A stretch of 64,000 nt of DNA from Nocardia concava NBRC 100430 (GTDB lineage Bacteria; Actinomycetota; Actinomycetes; Mycobacteriales; Mycobacteriaceae), in NCBI RefSeq assembly GCF_000308815.1, contig NZ_BAFX01000024.1, positions 1 through 64,000 on the forward strand, in the 5' to 3' direction. The translations under genes were made by a program, and so were the position numbers. Every line of letters begins with the position of its first letter. The first letter of the stretch is position 1. The notes beneath the pieces were generated by a model. That model was not told the origin of the DNA and made no database searches. It saw only the letters and a list, made by a program, of their open reading frames with translations. Positions 34,751 through 43,936 of this stretch are shown here, in pieces.

Positions 34751-37237
34751 ATGACTGTGACGGCTCGAGTTGGCGCAGTGCATCTCGGCTGGGACGTGGT
34801 GTCGGCGGCCGCCGGAGGCGGCGGTTCGCCCATCCGCCCGGTCCAGGTCGAAGGCACATACACACCGCCCGCGTATCTGCTGGCGGATTCGTCCGGGCGG
34901 CTGCACACCGCCGGGGTGGATCGGCGTCCCGACGTCGGCATCGCCATCTCCGATGTGCGCGACATCATCGGGCACCCGCAGATCGTGGTGGCCGGGGCGA
35001 CCTGGCCGGCGGAACTGGTGTTCCGGGCGCGCATGCACAATCCCATCGCCGCGATCGTCGAGCACCTGGGCACCCAGCCCGATGTGCTGGCGCTGCCGTA
35101 TCCCGACGAATGGCCCGATCCCAAGGTCGACGAATTCGTGCGCCTGGTCGAGCAGCTCGGCGTCGCCGCCGAACCGCTGCCCGAATCGGTCGCGCTCTCG
35201 GGCTATGTGCGCGCCCTCGGCCTGGTGCGCGCGCCCGGCCGCGGCGCGGCGGTGGGCGCGGTCGGCGTCTACTCCGACGGCCGCGAATGCCTGGTGGTGG
35301 CCGTCCACGGCGATGACGAGGAGCCCACCGAATCGGTGAGCGTCGCCATCACCGCCGACGCGCTGCACGAGGCCCGCGCCGCCGACAATGTGGTGATCGA
35401 GGTGATGGCCGCCGCCCGCGCCATCAATGCCGACACCTCGACGGTGCTGCTCACCGGCAATGTCTGCTTCAACGACGCGCTGCGGCTGGCCTTCCAGAAC
35501 CATCTCGGCCACCGTTTCCAGGTCGCCGACCATCCCATGCACGCGCTGGTGCTGGGGGCGACGCATCTGCTGGTCGCCGACAGCGAGGGCGATCCGGCCT
35601 ACGACCGGCCCGCCCCGGCCCCGGCGGCCCGGACATCGGGGCCGAGTGCGCAGCGGCCCGCGGAGGCTGCGCAGCGGCCTGTGGAGGCGCGGCCCGTCGA
35701 ACAGGGCCCGCGGCACATGGATTCACCGGCCGCCGCCGAAAGCGCCACGCCGCGACCGGTTTCCGCGCAGACCGGCGGATCCGGCACGGGTGCGCAGCCG
35801 GTGGTCGATCCGGCGGCCGCCGAAGGGCTGACGCGGCGAATCTCCGCACAGGAGATCGCATCTCAGGGCGGCGCGGGTGCCAGCGCGGGCGCCGTGTCGG
35901 GCGCGAACACCGGCCCGGGCGGAGTCACTCAGCACATGACGGCCGAGGACGTCGCGCGGCTGGCCAAACAGGCCGGAATCTCCGGTACCGCGCAAGCGGG
36001 CATCTTCGCGCACGGGCGGCATGAGGCTCCGGCCGCCGGGCAGCAGGCCGGTGGTGAAGCGGGGCAAGGCGTTTCGAGTCAAGGCGTCGCGCGGGAGAGC
36101 GGTGCCGACGCGGCGGACAGTGGTCAGCAGGCGGCGGCTCGCGGGCCGCTGCCGGCCGGGCTGGAAGGTGTCGGGGGCCGTTTCATGCGGCCGCCGGGGT
36201 CGCCCGCCGATGATCAGATGACGGCGATCGTGGGTCGCGACCAGGTCGGCGGCGGTCCGCAGGGGTCGCAAGGCGCCGGTCAGCCGCAGGGCCCCGGCCA
36301 GCCTGGCGTGCCCGCCGGGCCGGGTTCCGCAGGCGCGCAACAGGGTTCGGGCGCCGCGGGACAGTACGGTTCCGGCTACGGCCAGCAGGGCGGCCAGCCC
36401 GGTGGCGGCTACGGTCAACCGGGCCAGCCCGGCTACGGCCAGGCCGGTGGTCAACCGCAGGGCGGTGGCCAGCAAGGCTACGGTCAGGGCGGCGCATACG
36501 GGCCGGGTGGTTCGTACGGTCAATCCGGGCCGGGCACGGGCGCTCCCGGGTATCAGACCGGACAGGGCTACCCTCCGGCTAATGTTCCGGGCCCCGGTGG
36601 GCAGTACGGCCAGGGTGGTGGATACGGCTCGGCGCCCGGTTATGGGCAGCAGGGCGGCTACGGCCAGGGCGGTTACGGCGGTCAGGGCACGCCTGGCGGC
36701 TATGGGCCCGAGGGTGATACGTCCGGTTCCGGTCGCGGGAGTTTTGCTGGATCCGGCGGAAACGCTCCTGGTCAGCCCGGCGCGATGTACGGTGGGTCGA
36801 TGTCCCAGGGGGCGCGTCAGCAGCATCCGCAATCGCCGGAAGATGCCGCAGGGCAGTCGGATTCGGAATCCGGGTCCGACTCCGAGCGCAAACAGCGCAA
36901 GGGCAAGCTCTGGGGCAAGATGAAGAAGCCGTTCGGTGCGCCCATCATCGTCGGGGCGGCCACGCTGTCGATCATGGGCATGCACGCCGACGGTCAGGAG
37001 CGCGCCACCGCGACGGCGGTGCCGGACACCGTGATTCAGGTCGGGCCGAGCAGTGTGCAGCCGATCGATCAATCCTGTGCGGTGACCCCGCTGGTGTCGG
37101 GCATCCCGCACGCGGGCATCGCCACCGTCGACAATCCGCACAGCCTGGACTGCCTACGCTTCGGCATCGACACGCTCCGCTACACGGTTCCCGGTCCCGC
37201 GCGCGGCGCCGATCCCGGTCCGGCCCTGCATATCTGA
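34751..37237 (+). CDS. Divergent Hsp70-like, low-complexity membrane protein of the ESX-4 locus
   Basis: 828 residues from ATG 34751. Residues 1-~285 resemble a degenerate Hsp70/actin-type ATPase lobe as in the T7SS-associated (Rv3446c-like) family: VGAVHLGWDVVSAAAG, PDVGIAISDVRDIIG, PYPDEWPDP, and VGAVGVYSDGRECLVV. The strict phosphate-binding motifs are missing, so ATPase activity is doubtful. Residues ~290-715 are low complexity: Ala/Pro-rich, then Gly/Gln/Tyr-rich with many GYGQ and QPG repeats. A basic stretch (KQRKGKLWGKMKKPF) precedes one hydrophobic segment (~730-745) and an ~80-residue tail with two Cys. It follows the FHA-ABC gene by 73 bp. Its 3' end overlaps the convergent gene by 84 bp. 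Confidence 0.7.
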   Translation: MTVTARVGAVHLGWDVVSAAAGGGGSPIRPVQVEGTYTPPAYLLADSSGRLHTAGVDRRPDVGIAISDVRDIIGHPQIVVAGATWPAELVFRARMHNPIAAIVEHLGTQPDVLALPYPDEWPDPKVDEFVRLVEQLGVAAEPLPESVALSGYVRALGLVRAPGRGAAVGAVGVYSDGRECLVVAVHGDDEEPTESVSVAITADALHEARAADNVVIEVMAAARAINADTSTVLLTGNVCFNDALRLAFQNHLGHRFQVADHPMHALVLGATHLLVADSEGDPAYDRPAPAPAARTSGPSAQRPAEAAQRPVEARPVEQGPRHMDSPAAAESATPRPVSAQTGGSGTGAQPVVDPAAAEGLTRRISAQEIASQGGAGASAGAVSGANTGPGGVTQHMTAEDVARLAKQAGISGTAQAGIFAHGRHEAPAAGQQAGGEAGQGVSSQGVARESGADAADSGQQAAARGPLPAGLEGVGGRFMRPPGSPADDQMTAIVGRDQVGGGPQGSQGAGQPQGPGQPGVPAGPGSAGAQQGSGAAGQYGSGYGQQGGQPGGGYGQPGQPGYGQAGGQPQGGGQQGYGQGGAYGPGGSYGQSGPGTGAPGYQTGQGYPPANVPGPGGQYGQGGGYGSAPGYGQQGGYGQGGYGGQGTPGGYGPEGDTSGSGRGSFAGSGGNAPGQPGAMYGGSMSQGARQQHPQSPEDAAGQSDSESGSDSERKQRKGKLWGKMKKPFGAPIIVGAATLSIMGMHADGQERATATAVPDTVIQVGPSSVQPIDQSCAVTPLVSGIPHAGIATVDNPHSLDCLRFGIDTLRYTVPGPARGADPGPALHI

Positions 37238-37774
37238 CCCGCTCAGCGCCTCGGCCCCGGTCGAGTCGAGATCGCGGCGCAGCCAGTTCGCCGTGACCAG
37301 CAACTCGACCCGGGAGACCCGGGGCGCAGGCCCGGTGTGCCCGGTCAGCGCCCAGGCGCGCTCGATGGTGAGCCGCAGCAGTCGCCGGGCCGCGTAGAAC
37401 AGCAATGCGGCCAAGGGCAATTCGCCGATCAGCGCCGAGAGCACCGCGAACCACAGGTCGGGGGTGTTCCAGTCGAGCACGATGTCGAACCAGGCGTCGC
37501 AGATGAGCAGGGTGCCGGTGATCATCGCCCACGGGATGAAGACCTGCCGTCGCCGCCACGCGGTCCACGCGGTCATGCCGATCGCCGCGGCCAGCGCGAA
37601 GTCGAAGCCCACCCAGGCGATGTCCCACTGATCGACCTGACGCTCGGACGGCAGGCTCACCGACAGATACCCGATCCAAGGGACGAGGAAGACCAGGCTG
37701 CCGGTCACCGCCGCCAGCAGAATTCGGCGCATGGCCTTCGCTCGCGGGTGATATGAGGGAATGGTCATCGCCAT
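37154..37774 (-). CDS. Hypothetical membrane protein
   Basis: 206 residues from ATG 37774, fixed by AAGGAGG five bases upstream. Four hydrophobic helices are visible (RRILLAAVTGSLVFLVPWIG; WVGFDFALAAAIGMTAWTAW; FIPWAMITGTLLICDAWFDI; FAVLSALIGELPLAALLFYA), then a soluble, charged C-terminal tail of ~70 residues. The last 84 bp overlap the 3' end of the convergent Hsp70-like gene, so one of the two tails may be loosely constrained. The family is not recognised. Confidence 0.75.
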   Translation of the reverse strand: MAMTIPSYHPRAKAMRRILLAAVTGSLVFLVPWIGYLSVSLPSERQVDQWDIAWVGFDFALAAAIGMTAWTAWRRRQVFIPWAMITGTLLICDAWFDIVLDWNTPDLWFAVLSALIGELPLAALLFYAARRLLRLTIERAWALTGHTGPAPRVSRVELLVTANWLRRDLDSTGAEALSGSDMQGRTGIGAARGTGNRVAERVDAEA

Positions 37775-38040
37775 GGCGGCCTCCTTCGCTTCTAATACAA
37801 TGCCCGTAGCGGAGGAACCAATTCCGTTTACCGGGTGATGTGACTCACTCGTGATCCGGGCGGCCGATCGCCCGTGGGGGCCGGATTCGAGGTGTGCCCA
37901 CCTGCGCTGGTATCGTGCTTCGTTGGCGTGTGGTCCGTCCGGAAACGGGTGGCGCACGAGCCCCGGGTCTCCACCGGCCGCCGGGAATCGCTCGACCACA
38001 CGCTTGTGCTGGCAAAACCTACGACAGACAGGGATGCACT

Positions 38041-38484
38041 GTGCCTACGTACAGCCCCAAGGGCGGTGACGTGACCCGCAAGTGGTACGTCATCGACGCC
38101 ACTGACGTAGTGCTCGGCCGTCTTTCCGTGCAGGCTGCGAACCTGCTGCGCGGCAAGACCAAGCCGACCTACGCGCCGAACGTCGATGGTGGCGATTTCG
38201 TCATCATCATCAACGCCGACAAGGTCGCCGTCTCGGGCAACAAGCGCGATGACAAGGTGCTCTACACCCACTCGGGCCACCCGGGTGGTCTGAAGGGCCG
38301 TACCGTGGGCCAGATCCTGGACACCCGCCCCGACCGTCTGGTCGAGCGTGCCGTCAAGGGCATGATCCCGAAGAACAAGCTGGGCAACCAGATCATTCGC
38401 AAGCTGAAGGTCTACGCGGGCCCGAACCACCCGCACGCCGCCCAGCAGCCCATCCCCTTCGAGATCAAGCAGGTGGCCCAGTGA
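38041..38484 (+). CDS. rplM: 50S ribosomal protein L13
   Basis: 147 residues from GTG 38041 ([20 protein letters not shown]). L13 hallmarks are [26 protein letters not shown] and [13 protein letters not shown]. It is a large-subunit assembly protein. The 266-bp upstream gap separates it from the divergent membrane-protein gene and probably holds the promoter. The stop overlaps the rpsI start by 4 bp, so the two are translationally coupled. Confidence 0.98.
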   Translation: MPTYSPKGGDVTRKWYVIDATDVVLGRLSVQAANLLRGKTKPTYAPNVDGGDFVIIINADKVAVSGNKRDDKVLYTHSGHPGGLKGRTVGQILDTRPDRLVERAVKGMIPKNKLGNQIIRKLKVYAGPNHPHAAQQPIPFEIKQVAQ

Positions 38485-38996
38485 CCGCTCCCGAAGAATT
38501 CAACGACGACTACGTCGTGGAAGACACCGCTGTGGAGGTCGTCGAGGAGGGTGACGGTTACGAGGCCGAGGCCGAGTACACCGAGACCTTCGTCGCGCCG
38601 GTCGTCATCGACCGTCCGGTGCAGACCGTCGGCCGCCGCAAGGAGGCCGTGGTCCGCGTGCGCCTGGTGCCGGGTTCCGGCAACTTCGTGCTGAACGGCC
38701 GCACCATCGAGGATTACTTCCCGAACAAGGTGCACCAGCAGCTGGTGAAGTCGCCGCTCGTCACCGTCGAGCGCACCGAGACCTTCGACATCCACGCTCG
38801 CCTGGTCGGCGGCGGCCCGTCCGGTCAGGCCGGCGCGCTGCGTCTCGCCATCGCGCGTGCGCTGATCGAGGTCACGCCGGATGACCGTCCCGCCCTCAAG
38901 CGTGCCGGCTTCCTGACCCGTGACCCGCGTGCCACCGAGCGTAAGAAGTACGGCCTCAAGAAGGCCCGCAAGGCGCCTCAGTACTCGAAGCGCTGA
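38481..38996 (+). CDS. rpsI: 30S ribosomal protein S9
   Basis: 171 residues from a GTG overlapping rplM. The first ~45 residues are an acidic extension ([20 protein letters not shown]) typical of actinobacterial S9. The conserved core starts at [18 protein letters not shown]. The C-terminus ends in [12 protein letters not shown], whose basic tail reaches the P-site tRNA. A long hairpin follows the stop. Confidence 0.98.
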   Translation: MTAPEEFNDDYVVEDTAVEVVEEGDGYEAEAEYTETFVAPVVIDRPVQTVGRRKEAVVRVRLVPGSGNFVLNGRTIEDYFPNKVHQQLVKSPLVTVERTETFDIHARLVGGGPSGQAGALRLAIARALIEVTPDDRPALKRAGFLTRDPRATERKKYGLKKARKAPQYSKR

Positions 38997-39014
38997 TATT
39001 GCGCCGTACGGCTC

Positions 39015-39050
39015 TACCGTGCCCGGTCTCCTCGGAGGCCGGGCACGGTA
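39015..39050 (+). terminator. Long hairpin after rpsI
   Basis: A perfect 12-bp stem TACCGTGCCCGG / CCGGGCACGGTA, with CTCC / GGAG able to pair inside the 12-nt loop, giving ~17 bp in all. It starts 18 bp after the rpsI stop. There is no T tract, so it may be an actinobacterial-type terminator or an RNA stabiliser. Confidence 0.65.
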
Positions 39051-39125
39051 CCGTCAATACGGCAACCTGTACGAGAGCAGGCTCCCCGCAACGGTTTACG
39101 CAACCATTGCACCCATCTTCCTGGA

Positions 39126-39156
39126 CGTACTCCGCCGCGGCACGCGGCGGAGTACG
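39126..39156 (+). promoter_or_regulatory. Strong hairpin in the glmM leader
   Basis: A 13-bp perfect stem CGTACTCCGCCGC / GCGGCGGAGTACG with a 5-nt loop GGCAC, 71 bases before the glmM ATG. It has no T tract. It could be a second terminator, a processing site or an mRNA regulatory structure. Confidence 0.5.
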
Positions 39157-39227
39157 AGAGCCCGGGAGAGGGCCGGATGCCTGCTCTCGTGCTGTATCGA
39201 CCGCAATCCGGCAGGGGTGTTGAGGTA

Positions 39228-40604
39228 ATGGGACGTTTGTTCGGCACCGATGGTGTCCGTGGGCTCGCCAATGAGTCGCTGAGCCCCGAACTGGCGCTGC
39301 AGGTTTCGGCCGCGGCGGCTCAGGTTCTGAGCCGGGGGAAGAAGCGCGCGCTGGCCGTGGTGGGACGCGATCCGCGCGCCAGCGGCGAGATGCTCGAGGC
39401 CGCGGTCACCGCGGGCCTGACCTCCGCGGGCGTGGACGTGCTGTCGGTCGGTGTGCTGCCGACCCCCGCCGTCGCGTATCTGACCGGCGTGTACGACGCC
39501 TGCCTGGGCGTCATGATCTCCGCCTCGCACAACCCCATGCCGGACAACGGCATCAAGATCTTCGCCGCGGGCGGGCACAAGCTGGACGACGCCGTCGAGG
39601 ACCGGATCGAGGCGCTGGTCGCCGTGGGCGGCTTCGCGCGGCCCACCGGCGCCGCCATCGGGCGGGTGCTGGGACGGCCAGGGCTGGGCGGGCACGTCTT
39701 CGACGCGCACGATCAGTACAGCCTGGAGGGCACCCACGAGCGGTATGTCGAGCACCTGGTGCAGGCCACCGGACGCGATCTGCGCGGGCTCACCGTGGTC
39801 GTCGACTGCGCGCACGGCGCGGCCTCGGAGGTCGGGCCCGCCGCCTACCGTGAGGCGGGCGCGACCGTTATCGCCATCAATGCCGAACCCGACGGGCTGA
39901 ACATCAACGACGGTTGCGGCTCTACACATCTGGACAAGGTGCGGGATGCCGTGCGCGAGCACGGCGCGGACCTGGGCCTCGCCCACGACGGCGACGCCGA
40001 CCGCTGCCTGGCCGTGGACGCCACCGGCGCGGTCGTCGACGGTGACGCCATCATGGCCGTGCTGGCCGTGGGCATGCGCGACTCCGGCGAGCTCGCGCAG
40101 AACACCCTCGTGGCCACCGTCATGAGCAATCTGGGCCTGCACATCGCCATGCGCGAGGCCGGAATCGCGGTGCGCACCACCGCCGTCGGCGATCGCTACG
40201 TGCTCGAGGATCTGCGCAACGGCGGGTACACGCTGGGCGGCGAGCAGTCCGGGCACGTGGTCTTCCCGAAGTTCGGCACCACCGGCGACGGCGTGCTGAC
40301 CGGGCTGAAGCTGATGGCGCGGATGGCCGAAACCGGCAGCAGCCTGGCGGAATTGGCGGGCATCGTGCGGACCGTGCCGCAGATTCTGATCAATGTCCCG
40401 GTCTCGGACAAGGCGGCCGTCGCGGCTGCCCCGTCGGTGCTGGAGGCCGTCGCGGACGCCGAGCGACTGCTGGGCGACACCGGGCGGATCCTGTTGCGTC
40501 CCAGCGGAACCGAGCAGCTGGTCCGCGTCATGGTGGAGGCCACCGACCCCGCCCAGGCCGAGCTGCTTGCCGACAACCTCGCGAAACTGGTCGCCGCGGT
40601 CTGA
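39228..40604 (+). CDS. glmM: Phosphoglucosamine mutase
   Basis: 458 residues. GlmM converts glucosamine-6-P to glucosamine-1-P for UDP-GlcNAc and peptidoglycan synthesis. [19 protein letters not shown] opens the protein. The phosphoserine is Ser100 ([15 protein letters not shown]), the Mg loop is [10 protein letters not shown], the sugar loop is GGEQSGH, and the phosphate loop is [17 protein letters not shown] 39228 has TGAGG just upstream. glmS, the previous step of the pathway, lies ~7 kb downstream, as in mycobacteria. The 3' end faces an aminotransferase gene, with a palindromic repeat between. Confidence 0.97.
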   Translation: MGRLFGTDGVRGLANESLSPELALQVSAAAAQVLSRGKKRALAVVGRDPRASGEMLEAAVTAGLTSAGVDVLSVGVLPTPAVAYLTGVYDACLGVMISASHNPMPDNGIKIFAAGGHKLDDAVEDRIEALVAVGGFARPTGAAIGRVLGRPGLGGHVFDAHDQYSLEGTHERYVEHLVQATGRDLRGLTVVVDCAHGAASEVGPAAYREAGATVIAINAEPDGLNINDGCGSTHLDKVRDAVREHGADLGLAHDGDADRCLAVDATGAVVDGDAIMAVLAVGMRDSGELAQNTLVATVMSNLGLHIAMREAGIAVRTTAVGDRYVLEDLRNGGYTLGGEQSGHVVFPKFGTTGDGVLTGLKLMARMAETGSSLAELAGIVRTVPQILINVPVSDKAAVAAAPSVLEAVADAERLLGDTGRILLRPSGTEQLVRVMVEATDPAQAELLADNLAKLVAAV

Positions 40605-40627
40605 TCGCGTAACCGGCAGGCCCCACT

Positions 40628-40703
40628 CGTCATCCCGGCATGCTTTTGGCCGGGATCCACAGCAGTCAGGGTGGATTCCGGCCAAAAGCGCGCCGGAATG
40701 ACG
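40628..40703. repeat. Dispersed palindromic element, copy 4
   Basis: CGTCATCCCGGCATGCTTTT...GGGATCC, spacer, then GATTCCGGCCAAAAGCGCG and CCGGAATGACG. It sits between convergent glmM and the aminotransferase gene. Confidence 0.9.
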
Positions 40704-40717
40704 GGGCGGGCTATCGC

Positions 40718-41851
40718 CTAGGCGTTGAGGCGGGCGATGGCGTCCTCGAGTGTCGAATCCCGCTTGCAATAGGCGAAGCGCACCAGGGTGTTCCAGTCGG
40801 TGCGATGGGAGAGGGCGGCGACGGGGATCGCCGCCACGCCCAGACGGGCCGGTAGATCCTTGCAGAAGGCGGTGCCGTCGGTGCCGACATCCGCGCACAC
40901 GAAATAGCCGCCCGCGCTGCGCTTCACGTCGAAACCCAGGTCGCGCAAGGCGTTCGACAGCAGGTGGGATTTGCGTTGGAGCGCTGTGCGATTGGCCGCG
41001 GCCCACTCCTGTTCGTGCTCCAGCGCGTAGGCGATGGCGGGCTGGAACGGGGATGGGGGCACGAAGGTCAGATACAGCTTCGCGGCGCGCACCGCGTGGA
41101 TCAACGGCGCGGGGCCCAGGGCCCAGCCGAGACGCCAGCCGGTGACATTGAAGGTCTTGGCGGGGCCGGACACCACGATCGTGCGCTCGCGCATGCCCGG
41201 CAGCGAGGCTATCGAGACGTGCGGGACGCCGTCGAAGACGAGGTGCTCGTAGACCTCGTCGGAAATCACGAGAAAGTCTTGCTCACAAGCCAATTCGGCA
41301 ATGGTGCGCAGGGCCTCGTCGGTCAGCAGTGATCCGGTCGGGTTGTGCGGGGAGTTCAGCAACAGCAGGCGGGTGCGCGGGCTGATCGCGGCGCGCAGCT
41401 CGTCGAGGTCGAGGGTGAAGCCGTCGCCGTCGGGGATCATGGCGACCGTGCGCGGGACCGCGCCCGCCAGGGCGACCGCGGCCGGATAGGAGTCGTAGTA
41501 CGGCTCGATGAGGATCACCTCGCCGCCCGGTTCCACCAGCCCGAGCAGCGCGGCCGTCAGCGCCTCGGTGGCACCGGCCGTGACCACGACTTCCGTTGCC
41601 GCGTCGTACTGTTCGCCCAGATGCCGGGCGCGCTCGGCCACGATCGCATTGCGCAGTTCCGGTTGGCCCTGCGGCGAGGTGTAGTGGTTCACGCCGGTGG
41701 CGATGGCCTCGCGGGCGCGGTCCAGCATGGCGCGCGGGCCCTCGTAGTCCGGGAAACCCTGGCCGAGGTCGATCGCGCCGTGCGTCACCGCCAGCTGGGA
41801 GATCTCACCGAAAACCGAAGAGCTGTAGGGGCGCAGGCGCTGGACGAGCAT
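40718..41851 (-). CDS. PLP-dependent class I/II aminotransferase (DapC-like)
   Basis: 377 residues from ATG 41851. It is fold-type I: IDLGQGFPDYEGP at the N-terminus, TAGATEALTAALLGL, NSPHNPTGSLL, ISDEVYEHLVFDG and Lys232 (GPAKTFNVTGWRLGWA), which forms the PLP Schiff base. It is closest to the N-succinyldiaminopimelate aminotransferase / kynurenine aminotransferase group (Rv0858c-like), so lysine/peptidoglycan or keto-acid metabolism is likely, but substrate cannot be read from sequence. It begins 4 bp after the ABC-F stop, so they are probably co-transcribed. Confidence 0.9.
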   Translation of the reverse strand: MLVQRLRPYSSSVFGEISQLAVTHGAIDLGQGFPDYEGPRAMLDRAREAIATGVNHYTSPQGQPELRNAIVAERARHLGEQYDAATEVVVTAGATEALTAALLGLVEPGGEVILIEPYYDSYPAAVALAGAVPRTVAMIPDGDGFTLDLDELRAAISPRTRLLLLNSPHNPTGSLLTDEALRTIAELACEQDFLVISDEVYEHLVFDGVPHVSIASLPGMRERTIVVSGPAKTFNVTGWRLGWALGPAPLIHAVRAAKLYLTFVPPSPFQPAIAYALEHEQEWAAANRTALQRKSHLLSNALRDLGFDVKRSAGGYFVCADVGTDGTAFCKDLPARLGVAAIPVAALSHRTDWNTLVRFAYCKRDSTLEDAIARLNA

Positions 41852-41855
41852 GGGG

Positions 41856-43499
41856 CTAGAGGGTCTCCGTGAGCTGGCCGTCGGTGATGTGCCAGCGGCG
41901 GGTGGCCCGCACATTGTCGAGCATGCGGCGGTCGTGTGTCACCAGAAGCACTGTGCCCTCGAAGGATTCGACCGCCTCCTCCAATTGCTCGATCGCGGGT
42001 AGATCCAGGTGGTTGGTGGGTTCGTCGAGGACCAGCAGGTTGACGCCGCGTGCCTGCAGCAGGGCCAGAGCCGCGCGGGTGCGCTCGCCGGGGGACAAGG
42101 TGTCGTTGGGGCGCATGACATGCGGGCCGCGCAGGCCGAACTTCGCCAGCAGGGTGCGGACGTCGGATTCGTTCCAGTCGGGGACCTCGGCGCTGAAGGT
42201 GTCGGCGAGGGAGGCGCTGCCGCGGAACAGGCCGCGAGCCTGATCGACCTCGCCGATGGCGACACCCGAGCCGAGGGCCGCGGATCCGCTGTCGGGCTTC
42301 GTCTTTCCCAGCAGCAGCGACAGCAGGGTGGACTTGCCCGCGCCGTTCGCGCCCGTCAGCACGATGCGGTCGCCCCAATCCACCTGCACCGTCACCGGTC
42401 CGAGGGTGAAATCGCCGCGGGTGACCGTCGCACCGGACAGGGTCGCCACCACCGAGCCGCTGCGGGGCGCGGCGGCGATGGACATGCGCAGCTCCCACTC
42501 CTTGCGCGGTTCCTCGACCGCGTCCAGGCGTTCGATGCGCTTGAGCGTCTGCTTGACCTTCGACGCCTGCTTCTCAGTGGATTCGGCGCGGGCCTTGCGG
42601 CCCATCTTGTCCGAATCCGCCTTCGACTTGCGGCGGGCATTGCGGACACCGTGTTCCATCCAGTTGCGCTGCATGTTCGCGCGCGCTTCCAGACCGGCCT
42701 TGGTGTCGGCGAATTCGTCGTAGGCCTCGCGGGCGTGGCGGCGCGCGATGGCGCGCTCCTCCAGATAGGACTCGTAGCCGCCGTCGTAGACGCCGACCTG
42801 CTGCTGGGCCAGATCCAGTTCGACAATGCGATTCACGGTGCGCGCCAGGAACTCCCGGTCGTGGCTGATCACCATGAGCGGCTCGCGGACGCCGGTCACG
42901 AACTGCTCGAGGCGGGCCAGGCCGTCCAGGTCCAGGTCGTTGGTGGGCTCGTCGAGCAGCAGAATGTCGAAGCGGGACAACAGGACCGAGGCCAGACCGG
43001 CGCGGGCGGCCTGACCGCCGGAGAGCACGGTCATGAGGGTGTCCAGGCCGTGCGGGAGGCTCTCGGCCAGGCCCAGATCGGCGGCCACCTCCTCGGCGCG
43101 TTGCTCCAGATCCGCGCCGCCGAGGGCGAGCCAGCGCTCCAGGGCGGGGGAGTACTCGTCCTCGCCGCCGTCGGCCAGACGCTCGGCGGCGGCGTCCATG
43201 GTGTGCTGGGCGGCGGCCACACCGGTTCGGCGACGCAGGAATTCGATCACCGTCTCGCCCGCCACCCGCTCGGGCTCCTGGGCCAGGTAGCCGACGGTGG
43301 CGTCGGGCGGGCTCAGCACGATCTCGCCCTCGGGGGCGTCGCCGTCGGCGAGCATGCGCAGCAGGGTGGACTTGCCGGCCCCGTTCACGCCGACCAGCCC
43401 GATCACGTCGCCGGGGGCGAGGATCAGGTCCAGATCGGAGAACAGGATCCGCTCACCGTGTCCGGCGGCCAGGCCGCGCGCATGCAGAGTGGTGCTCAC
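41856..43499 (-). CDS. ABC-F family ATPase
   Basis: 547 residues with two ABC nucleotide-binding domains and no membrane helices. Walker A loops are GVNGAGKSTLLRML and GANGAGKSTLLSLL, signatures are LSGGQAARAGL and LSPGERTRAAL, and Walker B sequences are ILLLDEPTNDLDL and LLVLDEPTNHLDL. The charged linker (~250-340; EARANMQRNWMEHGVRNARR) is the P-site tRNA interaction motif region of ABC-F proteins. Such proteins act on stalled ribosomes and some protect from antibiotics; which applies here is not visible. It precedes the aminotransferase gene in one unit. Confidence 0.92.
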   Translation of the reverse strand: MSTTLHARGLAAGHGERILFSDLDLILAPGDVIGLVGVNGAGKSTLLRMLADGDAPEGEIVLSPPDATVGYLAQEPERVAGETVIEFLRRRTGVAAAQHTMDAAAERLADGGEDEYSPALERWLALGGADLEQRAEEVAADLGLAESLPHGLDTLMTVLSGGQAARAGLASVLLSRFDILLLDEPTNDLDLDGLARLEQFVTGVREPLMVISHDREFLARTVNRIVELDLAQQQVGVYDGGYESYLEERAIARRHAREAYDEFADTKAGLEARANMQRNWMEHGVRNARRKSKADSDKMGRKARAESTEKQASKVKQTLKRIERLDAVEEPRKEWELRMSIAAAPRSGSVVATLSGATVTRGDFTLGPVTVQVDWGDRIVLTGANGAGKSTLLSLLLGKTKPDSGSAALGSGVAIGEVDQARGLFRGSASLADTFSAEVPDWNESDVRTLLAKFGLRGPHVMRPNDTLSPGERTRAALALLQARGVNLLVLDEPTNHLDLPAIEQLEEAVESFEGTVLLVTHDRRMLDNVRATRRWHITDGQLTETL

Positions 43500-43615
43500 C
43501 AGGGCGATTCTGCCGTGCTCAGGGTGCCACCCTGATTCCGGCCCTGCCGAAAGTCAGGGTCGGAATGGGGCGGAGGACCGATGTGCCAGGTGATCGAACT
43601 CGGCACAGTGGAGTC

Positions 43616-43834
43616 ATGACAACACAGTTCCCCACCTCGACCCCGCCCCAGACCCACAAGCGCCTCACCCGCTCCAGCACGGATTCGTGGATCGGCGGCG
43701 TGTGCGGCGGCCTGGCCGAATATCTCGGCTGGAACGCCAACCTGGTCCGTATCCTCTTCGTGGCGTCCTGCCTGCTGCCCGGACCGCAGTTCCTGCTCTA
43801 CATCGCGCTGTGGATCATCATCCCCAAGAAGTGA
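43616..43834 (+). CDS. PspC-domain membrane protein
   Basis: 72 residues. The single PspC domain has the usual pattern LTRSSTDSWIGGVCGGLAEYL, GWNANLVRILFVAS and a hydrophobic end LLYIALWIIIPKK. In other bacteria PspC senses envelope stress and is often fused or linked to PspB; here it stands alone. It diverges from the ABC-F gene by ~115 bp. ATG 43616 is chosen because the domain starts ~15 residues later. Confidence 0.9.
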   Translation: MTTQFPTSTPPQTHKRLTRSSTDSWIGGVCGGLAEYLGWNANLVRILFVASCLLPGPQFLLYIALWIIIPKK

Positions 43835-43936
43835 GTTATCCCCAGGCCGCGAGTTATCCACATTCGGTATCGAAGGTGCTGCGAGGGGTTTCCGCGGGTG
43901 ACAGGATGAGTGCCACGTCACTGCGGAGGAGCGCAC

